Of a DNA stretch of 64,000 nt, positions 1-8,615 are shown piece after piece. The DNA lies in the NCBI RefSeq assembly GCF_009914055.1, contig NZ_CP028271.1, forward strand, positions 496,001-560,000, in the 5' to 3' direction. A program made the position numbers and the translations under genes. Below the pieces are notes generated by a model that was given only the letters and a program-made list of their open reading frames with translations, searched no databases and had not been told where the DNA came from. The DNA is from Mixta intestinalis. GTDB taxonomy: Bacteria; Pseudomonadota; Gammaproteobacteria; Enterobacterales; Enterobacteriaceae. Positions within the stretch are counted from its first letter, which is position 1, and every line of letters begins with the position of its first letter.

Positions 1-12
1 TGGCCTTTTTTT

Positions 13-816
13 TTATTTACGTCTCAGCAGCGCGGGTAAATTATTCTCGCCATACAGATGCAGCGCGCCGACCGCCACGACGTAACGCCCCGGCGGCAGA
101 GCGCGTAGCTGTGTATCCCAGCGCTGGTTACGCTGATTCATTAGCACATCATTCAGTTCTGAACAGAAGGTAGTTGGCAGCGCCGGTCGATTCTGCTGCG
201 GCGGCTTTTCCAGCCACCAGCTGATCATAGTCTGCAACAGGCGGGCATTGGTATGCCAGTGTTCCAGCGTATCGGCCAGCAGCGAGCCGCCATTTTCCGG
301 CAGCATTTTCAACAGGTCGAGCTGTTCTCCCGCACCTTCAAGCTCAATAACGCGGCGGCCTTGGCTGTGAGCGGCCTGCAAAAGCTGATAGTCAATGCCG
401 TAATCGGGACGTAAACCCAGCCTTTGCGCCTGCTGTGCCTGTAGCATCAGGGCTATTTGCCATGCGGGTAGCGGATCGAGCTGGGCGAGAGAGAGCTGAA
501 ACTCGTCGCACAGGTGACGCAGGCGTTGCAGCGTATCCGCATCCAGCCTTTCCGACAGCGGTGGCTGAGGTTCGCTGTAGTTAAATGGAGAAGCGCTGCC
601 GGTAATATCTGCCTCAACGATCAGGGCATCAGCCGTTTCCAGCTTTTGCAGCAGCGCGGGCGGTAACGGCATCATATTTCGCGTTCCCATATGAATGCTT
701 CCCACCAGGTGCAGCTGGCGCTGTCCCGGTAGCCAGATATCGGAAGCAGGCCAGCGGTAGTGCGTTGGCAGCAGCCTGTGGAACAGCGCCTTCAGGTTAT
801 ACAGCCAGTTCTCCAT
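13..816 (-). CDS. ybaP: TraB/GumN family protein YbaP
   Basis: About 267 residues, the usual YbaP length. The start is the ATG at 816 (MENWLYN...), which lines up with the E. coli YbaP N-terminus; the open frame upstream of it only overlaps copA antisense. Recognisable family segments are HLVGSIHMG near the N-terminus, a DALIVEAD stretch, GLRPDYGIDYQLL in the middle, and PPGRYVVAVGALHLYGE close to the C-terminus; the GSIHMG and GALHLYG histidines fit the TraB/GumN (haem-chelatase or metalloprotease-like) fold. No clear signal peptide. Its precise biochemical role is not established. It sits 3' of copA on the same strand with a 77-bp gap, the same neighbourhood as in E. coli. Confidence 0.9.
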   Translation of the reverse strand: MENWLYNLKALFHRLLPTHYRWPASDIWLPGQRQLHLVGSIHMGTRNMMPLPPALLQKLETADALIVEADITGSASPFNYSEPQPPLSERLDADTLQRLRHLCDEFQLSLAQLDPLPAWQIALMLQAQQAQRLGLRPDYGIDYQLLQAAHSQGRRVIELEGAGEQLDLLKMLPENGGSLLADTLEHWHTNARLLQTMISWWLEKPPQQNRPALPTTFCSELNDVLMNQRNQRWDTQLRALPPGRYVVAVGALHLYGENNLPALLRRK

Positions 817-893
817 TCTTCTATCCGTTTCCGCCCGTAAACATCTCATGCTAGCGGTTTCATTTACGGATGAACAGGTGAAAGCGCAGGACG

Positions 894-3413
894 TTATGCT
901 TTTGGCGGCTGATAGCGCAGCAGGCGATTGGCATTGCTGACAACGGTTATTGAAGAAAGCGCCATCGCCGCCCCGGCAATCACCGGGCTGAGCAGCGTTC
1001 CCGTCAGTGGCCACAGCACACCCGCAGCGATGGGAATACCTAACGAGTTATAAACAAATGCACCGAGCAGATTCTGTTTCATATTACGCAGCGTTGCCTT
1101 AGCGATGGCTAACGCATCGACGACGCTGTGCAAATCATGGCGCATCAAAGTAATCGCGGCGGTTTCAATTGCCACATCGCTACCGCCGCCCATGGCGATA
1201 CCGACGTCAGCCTGAGCCAGCGCAGGCGCATCGTTAATGCCGTCGCCAATCATCGCTACTTTATGCCCTGCCTGTTGCAGTTGCACGATTGCCTGCGCCT
1301 TACCATCCGGCAGTACGCCGGCGATAACCTGATCCAGCCCGGCTTCCCGTGCAATCGCCTTTGCGGTAATTTCGTTATCGCCGGTCAACATGATCAGCCG
1401 GTAGCCCAGCCCGTGCAAACGCTGTAACGCCCCGACGCTCTCTTCACGTAACGGATCGCGAATGGTCAGCAGTCCCGCCAGTTTGCCATCAACCGCAAGA
1501 AAAACCGGCGTGGCCCCCAGAGCCGCCTGCTCGTTGGCAAGTGCGGTTGCCTGGTCCGCCTCAATTTGCTGTTGAGCCAGCAGCGCGGCGTTGCCTAACA
1601 GCATCGATTTGCCTTCCAGCATTGCGCTCAGCCCCAGACCACGCAGGGTGCGTAACTGTACGCTTACTGGCAATACTGCGGTCTCTCCGGCGCGATCGCG
1701 AATGGCTTTTGCCAGCGGATGATTCGAACCCTGCTCCAGCGCCGCTGCCCAGCGAAGCACCTGCGTTTCACTAAAATCATTAAAGGCAACGATCTGCGTC
1801 ACCTGTGGTGCGCCTTTAGTCAGGGTGCCGGTTTTATCAAATACCAGCGTATCCAGCTCGCTGGCGCGCTGTAAGGCATCCGCATCGCGTACCAGCACGC
1901 CAAACTCTGCCGCCCGTCCTACTCCCGCAATGATTGACATCGGCGTGGCCAGGCCAAGCGCACAGGGGCAGGCGATAATCAGTACCGTAGTGGCAATCAC
2001 CAGCATATAAACCAGCGAAGGCTGCGGACCGAAGAAATACCAGACAGCGGCGCTGAACAGGGCGATCAGCACAACGGCAGGAACAAAAACGCTGGAAATA
2101 CGGTCGGCTAACTGTCCGATGGCGGGCTTGCTGCTTTGCGCCTGACGCACCAGTTGAATAATACGCGACAGCGTGGTGTTTTTACCGATGGCGCTGGCCT
2201 GAAACAGGATACTGCCATCCTGCACCAGCGTACCGGCATGGATTGTCTCACCCTGCGATCGGTTTTGTGGGACGGGCTCGCCGGTCAGCATCGATTCATC
2301 GATCCAGGCTTCACCCTCGCTGATGGTGCCATCAACCGGGACGCGATCGCCTGCTACCAGCCGTAACGTCATGCCCAGCTGAACCTCACTGAGCGGTACG
2401 GAACGTTCGCCCTGTTCAGTAACTATACGCGCGCTAGCTGGCGTAAGATCCAGTAAGCGTTCCAGCGCGCGCGAAGAGCGCTGGCGAGCGCGTTGTTCCA
2501 GCGCATGACCCAAATTGATCAGGCCAATTATCATGGCGCTGGCTTCATAATAGAGATGGCGTGCCGCCGTCGGGAAGAAATCTGGCCACAGATTCACGCT
2601 GATAGAGTAGAGCCAGGCCGCCAGCGTGCCCAACGCCACCAGGGTATCCATCGTGGCGGAGCCGTTGCGCAGGCTGCGCCATGCGCTGCGGTAAAAATGC
2701 CCGCCAGCAACGATCATCACCAGCAGCGTCAGTATACCTACGGCCAGCCAGCCGCTGCGGTTGCTGGCGGTCAGCATCATATTATCGCCGAACAGACCGT
2801 AAATCATTAACGGTACGCCCAGCGCCAGCGCCAGGGCAGATTGCCAGCTAAAGCGGCGCATCGCCTGCTGGGCGCTAAGCTGTTGTTTTTCGCGCCGCTC
2901 GTTTTCGTCGCCAATGACTTCCGCGCCGTAGCCCGCATTAACTACGGCTGCGACTAACGCCTCCGGCTGTGGCGAACCAATAACCAGTGCGCTACGCTCA
3001 GCGAGATTGACGCGTGCCTGTTGCACGCCTTCAACCTGCGCCAACGCCTTTTCAACCCGACTTACGCAGCTGGCGCAGCTCATGCCGTCGATCAGCAGTT
3101 GATAGTTTTCCGCTGCGGCATCAGCCTGTGCCGGAAGCTGTGAATGATCCGCTGTCAGCGCTTCCGGCGTTGTCTCTGATTCTGTCAGCGGTTCAGGCTT
3201 TGGGCGTGAGCCTTCCTGGCGGCTGGCTGAATAACCCGCCTGCTCAACGGTGGCAATCAGTTCTTCCGCGCTGGCATCACCCGTTACCTGGGCCGCGTTT
3301 AGCGTCACTTCGGCCTGCTGAACGTCTGCACGTTGCTCCAGCGCTTCTTTAACGCGTTTAACACAGTGACCACAGGACAGGCCGTCCAGCGCCAGGTTGA
3401 TGGTTTGTGACAT
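894..3413 (-). CDS. copA: Copper-exporting P1B-type ATPase CopA
   Basis: 839 residues. It exports Cu(I) from cytoplasm to periplasm using ATP. Two N-terminal heavy-metal-binding domains carry CxxC at residues 14-17 and 113-116. Six to eight membrane helices follow, with the transport motif CPC at 482-484, phosphorylated Asp526 in DKTGT, the HP motif at 565-566, TGDN near 677, and the hinge GDGINDAP at 723-730. The gene is divergent from its regulator cueR, and the intergenic DNA contains a CueR operator over a long-spacer promoter. After the first metal-binding domain there is a CCCAAAG slippery site followed by a predicted pseudoknot, expected to give a short CopA(Z)-type copper chaperone as well (annotated separately). 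Confidence 0.98.
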   Translation of the reverse strand: MSQTINLALDGLSCGHCVKRVKEALEQRADVQQAEVTLNAAQVTGDASAEELIATVEQAGYSASRQEGSRPKPEPLTESETTPEALTADHSQLPAQADAAAENYQLLIDGMSCASCVSRVEKALAQVEGVQQARVNLAERSALVIGSPQPEALVAAVVNAGYGAEVIGDENERREKQQLSAQQAMRRFSWQSALALALGVPLMIYGLFGDNMMLTASNRSGWLAVGILTLLVMIVAGGHFYRSAWRSLRNGSATMDTLVALGTLAAWLYSISVNLWPDFFPTAARHLYYEASAMIIGLINLGHALEQRARQRSSRALERLLDLTPASARIVTEQGERSVPLSEVQLGMTLRLVAGDRVPVDGTISEGEAWIDESMLTGEPVPQNRSQGETIHAGTLVQDGSILFQASAIGKNTTLSRIIQLVRQAQSSKPAIGQLADRISSVFVPAVVLIALFSAAVWYFFGPQPSLVYMLVIATTVLIIACPCALGLATPMSIIAGVGRAAEFGVLVRDADALQRASELDTLVFDKTGTLTKGAPQVTQIVAFNDFSETQVLRWAAALEQGSNHPLAKAIRDRAGETAVLPVSVQLRTLRGLGLSAMLEGKSMLLGNAALLAQQQIEADQATALANEQAALGATPVFLAVDGKLAGLLTIRDPLREESVGALQRLHGLGYRLIMLTGDNEITAKAIAREAGLDQVIAGVLPDGKAQAIVQLQQAGHKVAMIGDGINDAPALAQADVGIAMGGGSDVAIETAAITLMRHDLHSVVDALAIAKATLRNMKQNLLGAFVYNSLGIPIAAGVLWPLTGTLLSPVIAGAAMALSSITVVSNANRLLRYQPPKA
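3130..3204 (-). other. Predicted -1 frameshift signal in copA (slippery site plus pseudoknot)
   Basis: On the minus strand CCCAAAG (3204-3198) is read as C-CCA-AAG at codons 71-72. A -1 slip gives CCC AAA GCC TGA, so translation ends two codons later, producing about 73 residues holding only the first metal-binding domain. Two interleaved perfect stems follow. Stem A pairs CCGCTG (3191-3186) with CAGCGG (3154-3149), starting 6 nt after the slippery heptamer. Stem B pairs GCCGGAAGC (3168-3160) with GCTTCCGGC (3138-3130). The order A1-B1-A2-B2 is an H-type pseudoknot. Frameshifting in E. coli copA is established; conservation here is read directly from sequence. Confidence 0.85.
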
Positions 3414-3462
3414 AAACTCTCTCCTTTCTGCACGGGGCAGAATACCGTTTTGATGAAATCTA

Positions 3463-3493
3463 AGGTTAAACCTTCCCTCAAGGGGAAGGTCAA
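3463..3493 (-). promoter_or_regulatory. CueR-controlled copA promoter
   Basis: The dyad from 3470 to 3490 reads, on the minus strand, ACCTTCC-CCTTGAG-GGAAGGT, the classic CueR operator form. It lies between a -35 TTGACC (3493-3488) and a -10 TAACCT (3468-3463) with a 19-bp spacer. Such over-long spacing is what MerR-family activators correct by DNA distortion. It is nearly identical to the E. coli copA promoter. Confidence 0.93.
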
Positions 3494-3712
3494 GTTTTCG
3501 TGCACGGTTTTTAAAATGGAGGCAGAATTAAACCTTATTAATAAGGTACACAGAATTAATAATGTGGTGCAGATCGCGTTTGCCTGACGCAACTGAAATT
3601 CAAAAGTTAACTGTTTCGGGTATTTATAAATCACGTTATAACTGGGCCTCGGCAGTTTGCTCTGTCGAACCTGTAACGTCAGGCTGTCCATAATCAACCG
3701 AAGGGGGATATC

Positions 3713-4120
3713 ATGAACATTAGCGATGTGGCAAAAAAAACCGGTCTGACCAGCAAGGCAATCCGTTTTTATGAAGAGAAGGGGTTAGTTACACCACCGC
3801 TACGCAGTGAAAACGGCTATCGCAGCTACACGGCCCGTCACCTTGAAGAGTTAACGTTGCTGCGTCAGGCTCGTCAGGTTGGTTTCAATCTGGATGAGTG
3901 CCGGGAACTGGTGCTGCTGTTTAACAATCCCGCGCGTCACAGCGCCGATGTTAAAGCCCGAACCTTACGAAAAGTAAAAGAAATTGAAGCACATATTTAT
4001 GAGCTGAACCTGATGCGTGAACGGCTGCTGGCGCTGGCGGAAAGCTGTCCTGGCGATGACAGTGCAGATTGCCCGATTATTAATAACCTGGCCGGTTGCT
4101 GCCACAGCGAAAAGCGTTAG
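3713..4120 (+). CDS. cueR: Cu(I)-responsive MerR-family regulator CueR
   Basis: 135 residues. MerR-type winged helix at the N-terminus (residues 1-70, including SKAIRFYEEKGLV and RSENGYRSY), then the long dimerisation helix and a metal loop with Cys112 and Cys120, the two thiolate ligands that select monovalent Cu/Ag/Au. It activates copA (and cueO elsewhere) when Cu(I) is bound. Divergent from copA with the operator in between; GGGGGATATC precedes the ATG. The tail adds a CCHSEKR segment with two more cysteines, as in other CueR proteins. Confidence 0.97.
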   Translation: MNISDVAKKTGLTSKAIRFYEEKGLVTPPLRSENGYRSYTARHLEELTLLRQARQVGFNLDECRELVLLFNNPARHSADVKARTLRKVKEIEAHIYELNLMRERLLALAESCPGDDSADCPIINNLAGCCHSEKR

Positions 4121-4150
4121 CAACCAGCGGCAGGCTTTATCAAAAAGCGA

Positions 4151-4615
4151 TTAGCGTTCGGTGTGTTCAGGAATTTGCGGTGCGATACGCAGGGTCACAC
4201 CTTCGAGACTCACTACCACTACTCGCGTTCCGGCAGGCAGATCTTGCTGCGCCTGCACGCGCCAGCTGCCATCACCAATACGAACGTGTCCCAGCCCGTT
4301 GCTCAGGTTCTCTGTTAGCGTCAACGTCATACCGACCATCTGTAACGCGCGCTGATTCAGTAAGGCATCCGGGCATCGCTGACGTTTTGTCAGCCAGCGA
4401 TACCAGAGGAAAACGGCAATCAGGGTTAGCAGAGCGAAGAGCACCCCCTGCATCTCCCATGAGAACGGAAACGCCCAGCACGCAAGACCAACGCTAAGCG
4501 CGGCGATGCCGCTCCACAGTAAATAGCCGTTAGTGCCCAGCATCTCAGCAATTAACAGCAGACCGCCTAACGTCAGCCAGAACCAGTGTGGGTGGCTTAC
4601 GAAAGCGTCCAGCAT
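4151..4615 (-). CDS. ybbJ: NfeD-family membrane protein YbbJ
   Basis: 154 residues. Two to three N-terminal hydrophobic segments (roughly residues 10-75) and a C-terminal OB-fold-like NfeD domain (about 85-150, with GHVRIGDGSWRV). NfeD proteins are obligate partners of SPFH proteins. The ATG overlaps the qmcA stop by one base (TAATG), so the two are translationally coupled. Convergent with cueR across a 30-bp gap. Confidence 0.92.
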   Translation of the reverse strand: MLDAFVSHPHWFWLTLGGLLLIAEMLGTNGYLLWSGIAALSVGLACWAFPFSWEMQGVLFALLTLIAVFLWYRWLTKRQRCPDALLNQRALQMVGMTLTLTENLSNGLGHVRIGDGSWRVQAQQDLPAGTRVVVVSLEGVTLRIAPQIPEHTER

Positions 4616-5532
4616 TATCTGTCGCCCCGCGTTGTCTTACTTTCGTTCAGTAGCTCGCTGATACCGGCGACAGAACCCATAATACTGGTGGCATCCAGCG
4701 GCATCAGTACAACTTTACTGTTATTAGCGGCCCCGATCGCCTGCAGAGCATCCGTATATTTCTGCGCGACAAAGTAGTTTATCGCCTGAACGTTACCTAC
4801 TGAAATGGCTTCTGAAACCATTTGAGTAGCGCGTGCTTCCGCTTCCGCTTCGCGCTCGCGAGCTTCAGCCTGCAGGAAGGCCGCCTGACGATCGCCCTCT
4901 GCTTTTAATATTTCAGACTGTTTTTCGCCTTCGGCACGTAAAATGGCCGCCTGACGGATACCTTCCGCCGCCAGAATATCGGCACGCTTGGTACGTTCCG
5001 CTTTCATCTGTGCGTTCATGGCCGCGATTAGCTCCTGCGGCGGGCGCACATCGCGAATTTCAATACGCGTTACCTTTACACCCCAGGGATTGGTCGCTTC
5101 ATCAACGATATGCAGCAGACGGGTATTAATGCTGTCGCGCTGTGACAACATCTCGTCCAGTTCCATAGAACCAAGTACGGTACGAATGTTGGTCATCGTC
5201 AGATTAATAATTGCCAGCTCTAAATTACTGACTTCATAGGCGGCACGCGCCGGATCGATAACCTGAATAAAGCAGACGGCATCGATAGTGACATTAGCGT
5301 TATCTTTCGAAATAACTTCCTGTGAAGGTACGTCCAGTACCTGCTCCATCATATTAATTTTTCGACCGACACGATCCATGAAGGGAACAACAAGATTAAG
5401 GCCGGGCTGTAGCGTTTTGGTATAGCGTCCAAAACGTTCAACGGTCCACTGATAGCCCTGTGGTACAATTTTTACCCCTGACCAGACAATAATTAACGCG
5501 ACAACAATAAGCACGGGAACAACGGCGAACAT
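4615..5532 (-). CDS. qmcA: SPFH/stomatin-like protein QmcA
   Basis: 305 residues. One N-terminal membrane helix (about 2-20), an SPFH/band-7 domain (about 20-180), and an alanine/glutamate-rich coiled region with repeated AEGxxQAAxLxAE units (about 185-235). In E. coli QmcA associates with the FtsH protease complex and membrane quality control. Coupled to ybbJ downstream. The fetA-fetB (ybbL-ybbM) pair that lies between qmcA and ybbN in E. coli is absent; cnoX lies directly upstream, with its own terminator in between. Confidence 0.95.
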   Translation of the reverse strand: MFAVVPVLIVVALIIVWSGVKIVPQGYQWTVERFGRYTKTLQPGLNLVVPFMDRVGRKINMMEQVLDVPSQEVISKDNANVTIDAVCFIQVIDPARAAYEVSNLELAIINLTMTNIRTVLGSMELDEMLSQRDSINTRLLHIVDEATNPWGVKVTRIEIRDVRPPQELIAAMNAQMKAERTKRADILAAEGIRQAAILRAEGEKQSEILKAEGDRQAAFLQAEAREREAEAEARATQMVSEAISVGNVQAINYFVAQKYTDALQAIGAANNSKVVLMPLDATSIMGSVAGISELLNESKTTRGDR

Positions 5533-5548
5533 ATAACCTCCAGACTGT

Positions 5549-5576
5549 TTTAAAACGGGCCCTTCCCGAGCCCGTT
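5549..5576 (-). terminator. Terminator after cnoX
   Basis: AACGGGC (5554-5560) pairs with GCCCGTT (5570-5576); on the minus strand the stem is followed by TTTTAAAA. It separates cnoX transcription from qmcA-ybbJ. Confidence 0.7.
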
Positions 5577-5586
5577 CTGCTGCTGA

Positions 5587-6444
5587 TTAGTAGAGCAGGG
5601 AGTATAACAGGCGGCGGTATTTGGCCGCTAATGCGTCGCCGGTACCCAGCGCCGCCAGAATTTCCTGCAGCATTTTACGCGCCTGACCATCTGCTGCATT
5701 TAAATCCGTTTTCAGATGCGTATAAAGCAGCTCCAGCGCCTCTTCGTTACGCCCGACCTGATGTAGCTGTAAAGCCAGTTTGCTGGCCAGTTCGGCATTC
5801 CCCGGATCGCTTTCCAGCTGCTGCTGCAATTGCTGAATCTCTGGCGTATCTGCTGCCTGTTTCAACAGATCGATCTGCGCCATCAGGCCCTGATAACGCG
5901 TATCCTGGTCCTGTAACGGCACGGCTTTTAATACCGTTTCTGCTTCGTCGCTGCGATTAAGATTAATTAACGCTTCAGCCAGCAGAAAACCTATTTCGCT
6001 CGACTGGTTGCTGAGCTGCCAGGCCTCTTTCAACAGCGGCAGCGCTTCCAGGTGTTTGCCCTGCTGCATCAGTTCCAGCGCCTGCTGCGCTTTCAGTTCT
6101 TCTTCACGCGGCAGCACTTTTTGCAGCAGCGCGCGGATGGCCTCTTCCGGCTGCGGCCCCTGGAAACCATCTACCGGTTGACCGTTCTGGAAAAGATAAA
6201 CGGTAGGGATAGCGCGCAGGCCAAACTGTGAAGCCACCATTGGCTCATTATCACAATCGAGCTTCGCCAGTACAAATTGTCCTGCGTATTCCTGTGCCAG
6301 TCGTTCCAGAACCGGTGTCAGTTGCTGGCAGTGCTGGCTACGATCGGACCAGAAATAAAACAGCACCGGCACCGTCATGGATTGTTCCAGCGCCTGCTGC
6401 AGGTTGGATTCGTTAATATCAATAATCGAAGCGTGTAGTGACAT
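5587..6444 (-). CDS. cnoX: Chaperedoxin CnoX (YbbN)
   Basis: 285 residues using the ATG at 6444 (MSLHASIIDINESN), which matches the E. coli N-terminus and has an AGAGACC ribosome site; the longer frame adds 20 unrelated residues. Thioredoxin-like domain (about 1-110) with WSDRSQHC, i.e. SxxC instead of the redox-active CxxC, then TPR-like helices to the C-terminus. CnoX is a holdase that protects substrates from over-oxidation and passes them to GroEL and DnaK. The C-terminal GDALAAKYRRLLYSLLY tail is highly conserved. Confidence 0.95.
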   Translation of the reverse strand: MSLHASIIDINESNLQQALEQSMTVPVLFYFWSDRSQHCQQLTPVLERLAQEYAGQFVLAKLDCDNEPMVASQFGLRAIPTVYLFQNGQPVDGFQGPQPEEAIRALLQKVLPREEELKAQQALELMQQGKHLEALPLLKEAWQLSNQSSEIGFLLAEALINLNRSDEAETVLKAVPLQDQDTRYQGLMAQIDLLKQAADTPEIQQLQQQLESDPGNAELASKLALQLHQVGRNEEALELLYTHLKTDLNAADGQARKMLQEILAALGTGDALAAKYRRLLYSLLY

Positions 6445-6524
6445 GTCTGGGTCTCTTTGTCTGATGACGTTGTTACGATATTGGGGCGTTGTACTCTGCT
6501 TCAAGCTAAATTTGCCTTGCTGCG

Positions 6525-7298
6525 CTAGTTACCGCGTAAAATGCGATCCAGCATCCAGCCGGGCAGCAAGCGGCGCAGCCAACTCATAACGTGCGCGACC
6601 AGCGTCACAGGATAACGCAGTCGTGGATGACGGCTTTCCAGCGCGTGGCGTAGCTTAGGCAAAATCGCTTCCGGTGGCAGAGTAAAACGCGCCGCGATGC
6701 CTGGGTTTTTCACTGGCTTATCGCGCTGCGTTTGATTTACGTTAGCGGTGAAGTGAGTATGTATAGGGCCCGGCTCGATCAGGCTGACCTTAACGCCGCT
6801 GCCGTGCAGCTCCATACGTAAAGTATCGCTCCAGGCTTCCAGCGCATATTTGCTGGCGGCATAGGCACCGCGCCCGGGTGTGGCAATCAGCCCCATCACC
6901 GAACTGGTGTTGATAATCCTCGCTTCGCCGCTGGCGCGTAGCGCAGGCAGCAACAGCATCGTTAGCTGGTGGGTGCCGAACAGGTTGCTGGCGAACTGTT
7001 GCTCCAGCTGCTGGCGTGAAATGGTGGTTAGCGGACCATAAAGGCCATAGCCAGCATTGTTAAATAGCCCATAAAGGCGGTTCCCGGTTAGTGAAATTAC
7101 CTGCTGCGCTGCCTGTATTACGCTCTCTTCATCGTCTAAATCGAGCTGAATGCCGCAAAAGCCCAGCGAATTCATACGTTCTACGTCTGCTGCTTTACGA
7201 CAGGCGGCCAGTACGCGATAGCCGCGCATCAACAGATCCTGTGCGGCGATCAGCCCAATGCCGCTGGAGCAACCGGTAATTAACACGTTTTTTTGCAT
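6525..7298 (-). CDS. ybbO: Short-chain dehydrogenase YbbO
   Basis: 257 residues. Classical SDR: cofactor motif TGCSSGIG at 8-15, FNNAGYGLYG for the NNAG motif, catalytic serine in NTSSVMG and YAASK for Tyr/Lys. E. coli YbbO reduces long-chain aldehydes and retinal with NADPH; that specificity is inferred by homology. It lies 3' of tesA on the same strand (36-bp gap), as in E. coli. Confidence 0.93.
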   Translation of the reverse strand: MQKNVLITGCSSGIGLIAAQDLLMRGYRVLAACRKAADVERMNSLGFCGIQLDLDDEESVIQAAQQVISLTGNRLYGLFNNAGYGLYGPLTTISRQQLEQQFASNLFGTHQLTMLLLPALRASGEARIINTSSVMGLIATPGRGAYAASKYALEAWSDTLRMELHGSGVKVSLIEPGPIHTHFTANVNQTQRDKPVKNPGIAARFTLPPEAILPKLRHALESRHPRLRYPVTLVAHVMSWLRRLLPGWMLDRILRGN

Positions 7299-7334
7299 AA
7301 CTTTACGTCTCTGGCTTCTTTGCCGTTTATGATT

Positions 7335-7961
7335 CTATGAGCCGTGCTTAACGACAGGCGACAGCGCCTGATCCATCAGCTCGGTAATAAAGCCCTGCGC
7401 GTCGGGCGCAGGATGAATGCCGTCCTGCTGCATCCATTGGGGTTTTAAGTAAACCTGCTCCATAAAGAAAGGCACCAGCGGAATAGCATACTGCTGAGCC
7501 AGTTTGGGATAGATAGCGCTGAACGATTCGGTATAGCGGCGGCCATAATTGGCGGGCAGGCGAATCTGCATCAGCAGCGGCTCGGCGTTAGCGGCCTGCA
7601 CCGTAGTGATGATTTTGCGCAAATCCTGTTCAATATTTTGCGGCGGGAAGCCGCGCAGCCCATCATTGCCACCCAGCTCGATAAGCACCCAGCGCGGCTT
7701 ATGCTGTTGCAGCAACGCGGGCAGGCGTGCCAGTCCCTGAGCCGAGGTGTCACCGCTGATGCTGCCGTTTACTACCTGCGGCTGTTGCTGCCATTTTTTA
7801 TCCAGCAGCGCAGGCCAGGCCGCATCGGCAGACATTCGATAGCCCGCGCTCAAACTGTCGCCCAGCACCAGCAAGGTATCTGCCGAGGCCACGCGCGTCA
7901 GCAGCAGCAATAACAACAGGAAGGGATAATGCCAGCGGAAAACATTGTTGAAGTTCATCAT
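7335..7961 (-). CDS. tesA: Periplasmic thioesterase I / protease I / lysophospholipase L1
   Basis: 208 residues from the ATG at 7961 (MMNFNNVFRWH, as in E. coli; longer upstream frames would run further into ybbA). Signal peptide about 1-26, mature enzyme starting ADTLL. SGNH hydrolase: GDSLS with nucleophile Ser36 (Ser10 of the mature protein), GGNDG in the middle and DGIHP near the C-terminus for the Asp/His pair. It hydrolyses acyl-CoA and lysophospholipid esters. Its first 11 codons lie antisense to the first 11 codons of ybbA. Confidence 0.97.
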   Translation of the reverse strand: MMNFNNVFRWHYPFLLLLLLLTRVASADTLLVLGDSLSAGYRMSADAAWPALLDKKWQQQPQVVNGSISGDTSAQGLARLPALLQQHKPRWVLIELGGNDGLRGFPPQNIEQDLRKIITTVQAANAEPLLMQIRLPANYGRRYTESFSAIYPKLAQQYAIPLVPFFMEQVYLKPQWMQQDGIHPAPDAQGFITELMDQALSPVVKHGS

Positions 7962-8615
7962 CTTACTAAATCCGTCGGTGAAGGAGAGCATCAGTTGTTC
8001 ATCCTTACCGGAGTTGAGCTGGTTGTCAAACCGGGGCAGAGTATCGCCCTGATTGGCGAGTCCGGTTCCGGTAAATCAACGCTGCTGGGGATTCTGGCCG
8101 GGCTGGATGACGGCAGCAGCGGTGAAGTGTGGCTCTGCGGGCAGCCGTTAACGCAGATGAACGAGGAGCAGCGCGCCGCACTGCGCGCTCGCCATGTCGG
8201 CTTCGTTTTCCAGTCATTTATGCTGGTGCCTACCCTGAACGCACTGGAAAACGTACAGCTACCGGCCCTGCTACGTGGTGAAGCAGAAAAGCAGAGCCGC
8301 GAACAGGCGCTGGCTTTACTGACAGAGCTTGGGCTGGGGAAACGTCTGCATCATTTGCCGAGCCAGCTTTCCGGCGGTGAACAGCAACGGGTGGCACTGG
8401 CGCGCGCCTTTAACGGACGTCCCGATGTGCTGTTTGCCGATGAGCCGACTGGTAATCTCGATCGTCAAACCGGCGATCGCATTGCCGATCTGCTGTTTTC
8501 AATGAATCGCGACAGCGCGACCACCCTGATTCTGGTTACCCATGATGCACAACTGGCGGCGCGCTGCGATCGCCGTCTGCGCGTGCGCGACGGCAAGCTG
8601 TGGGAGGAAGCATGA
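7929..8615 (+). CDS. ybbA: ABC transporter ATPase YbbA
   Basis: 228 residues, MacB/LolD-type ATPase. Walker A GESGSGKST (about 43-51), Q-loop in FVFQSFML, signature LSGGEQQRVALARA, Walker B VLFADEPTGNLD, and the switch histidine in LVTHD. It pairs with permease YbbP, whose ATG overlaps the ybbA stop (ATGA). The substrate is unknown; the family often moves lipids or lipoproteins from the inner membrane. Divergent from tesA with a 33-bp coding overlap at the 5' ends. Confidence 0.96.
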   Translation: MPAENIVEVHHLTKSVGEGEHQLFILTGVELVVKPGQSIALIGESGSGKSTLLGILAGLDDGSSGEVWLCGQPLTQMNEEQRAALRARHVGFVFQSFMLVPTLNALENVQLPALLRGEAEKQSREQALALLTELGLGKRLHHLPSQLSGGEQQRVALARAFNGRPDVLFADEPTGNLDRQTGDRIADLLFSMNRDSATTLILVTHDAQLAARCDRRLRVRDGKLWEEA

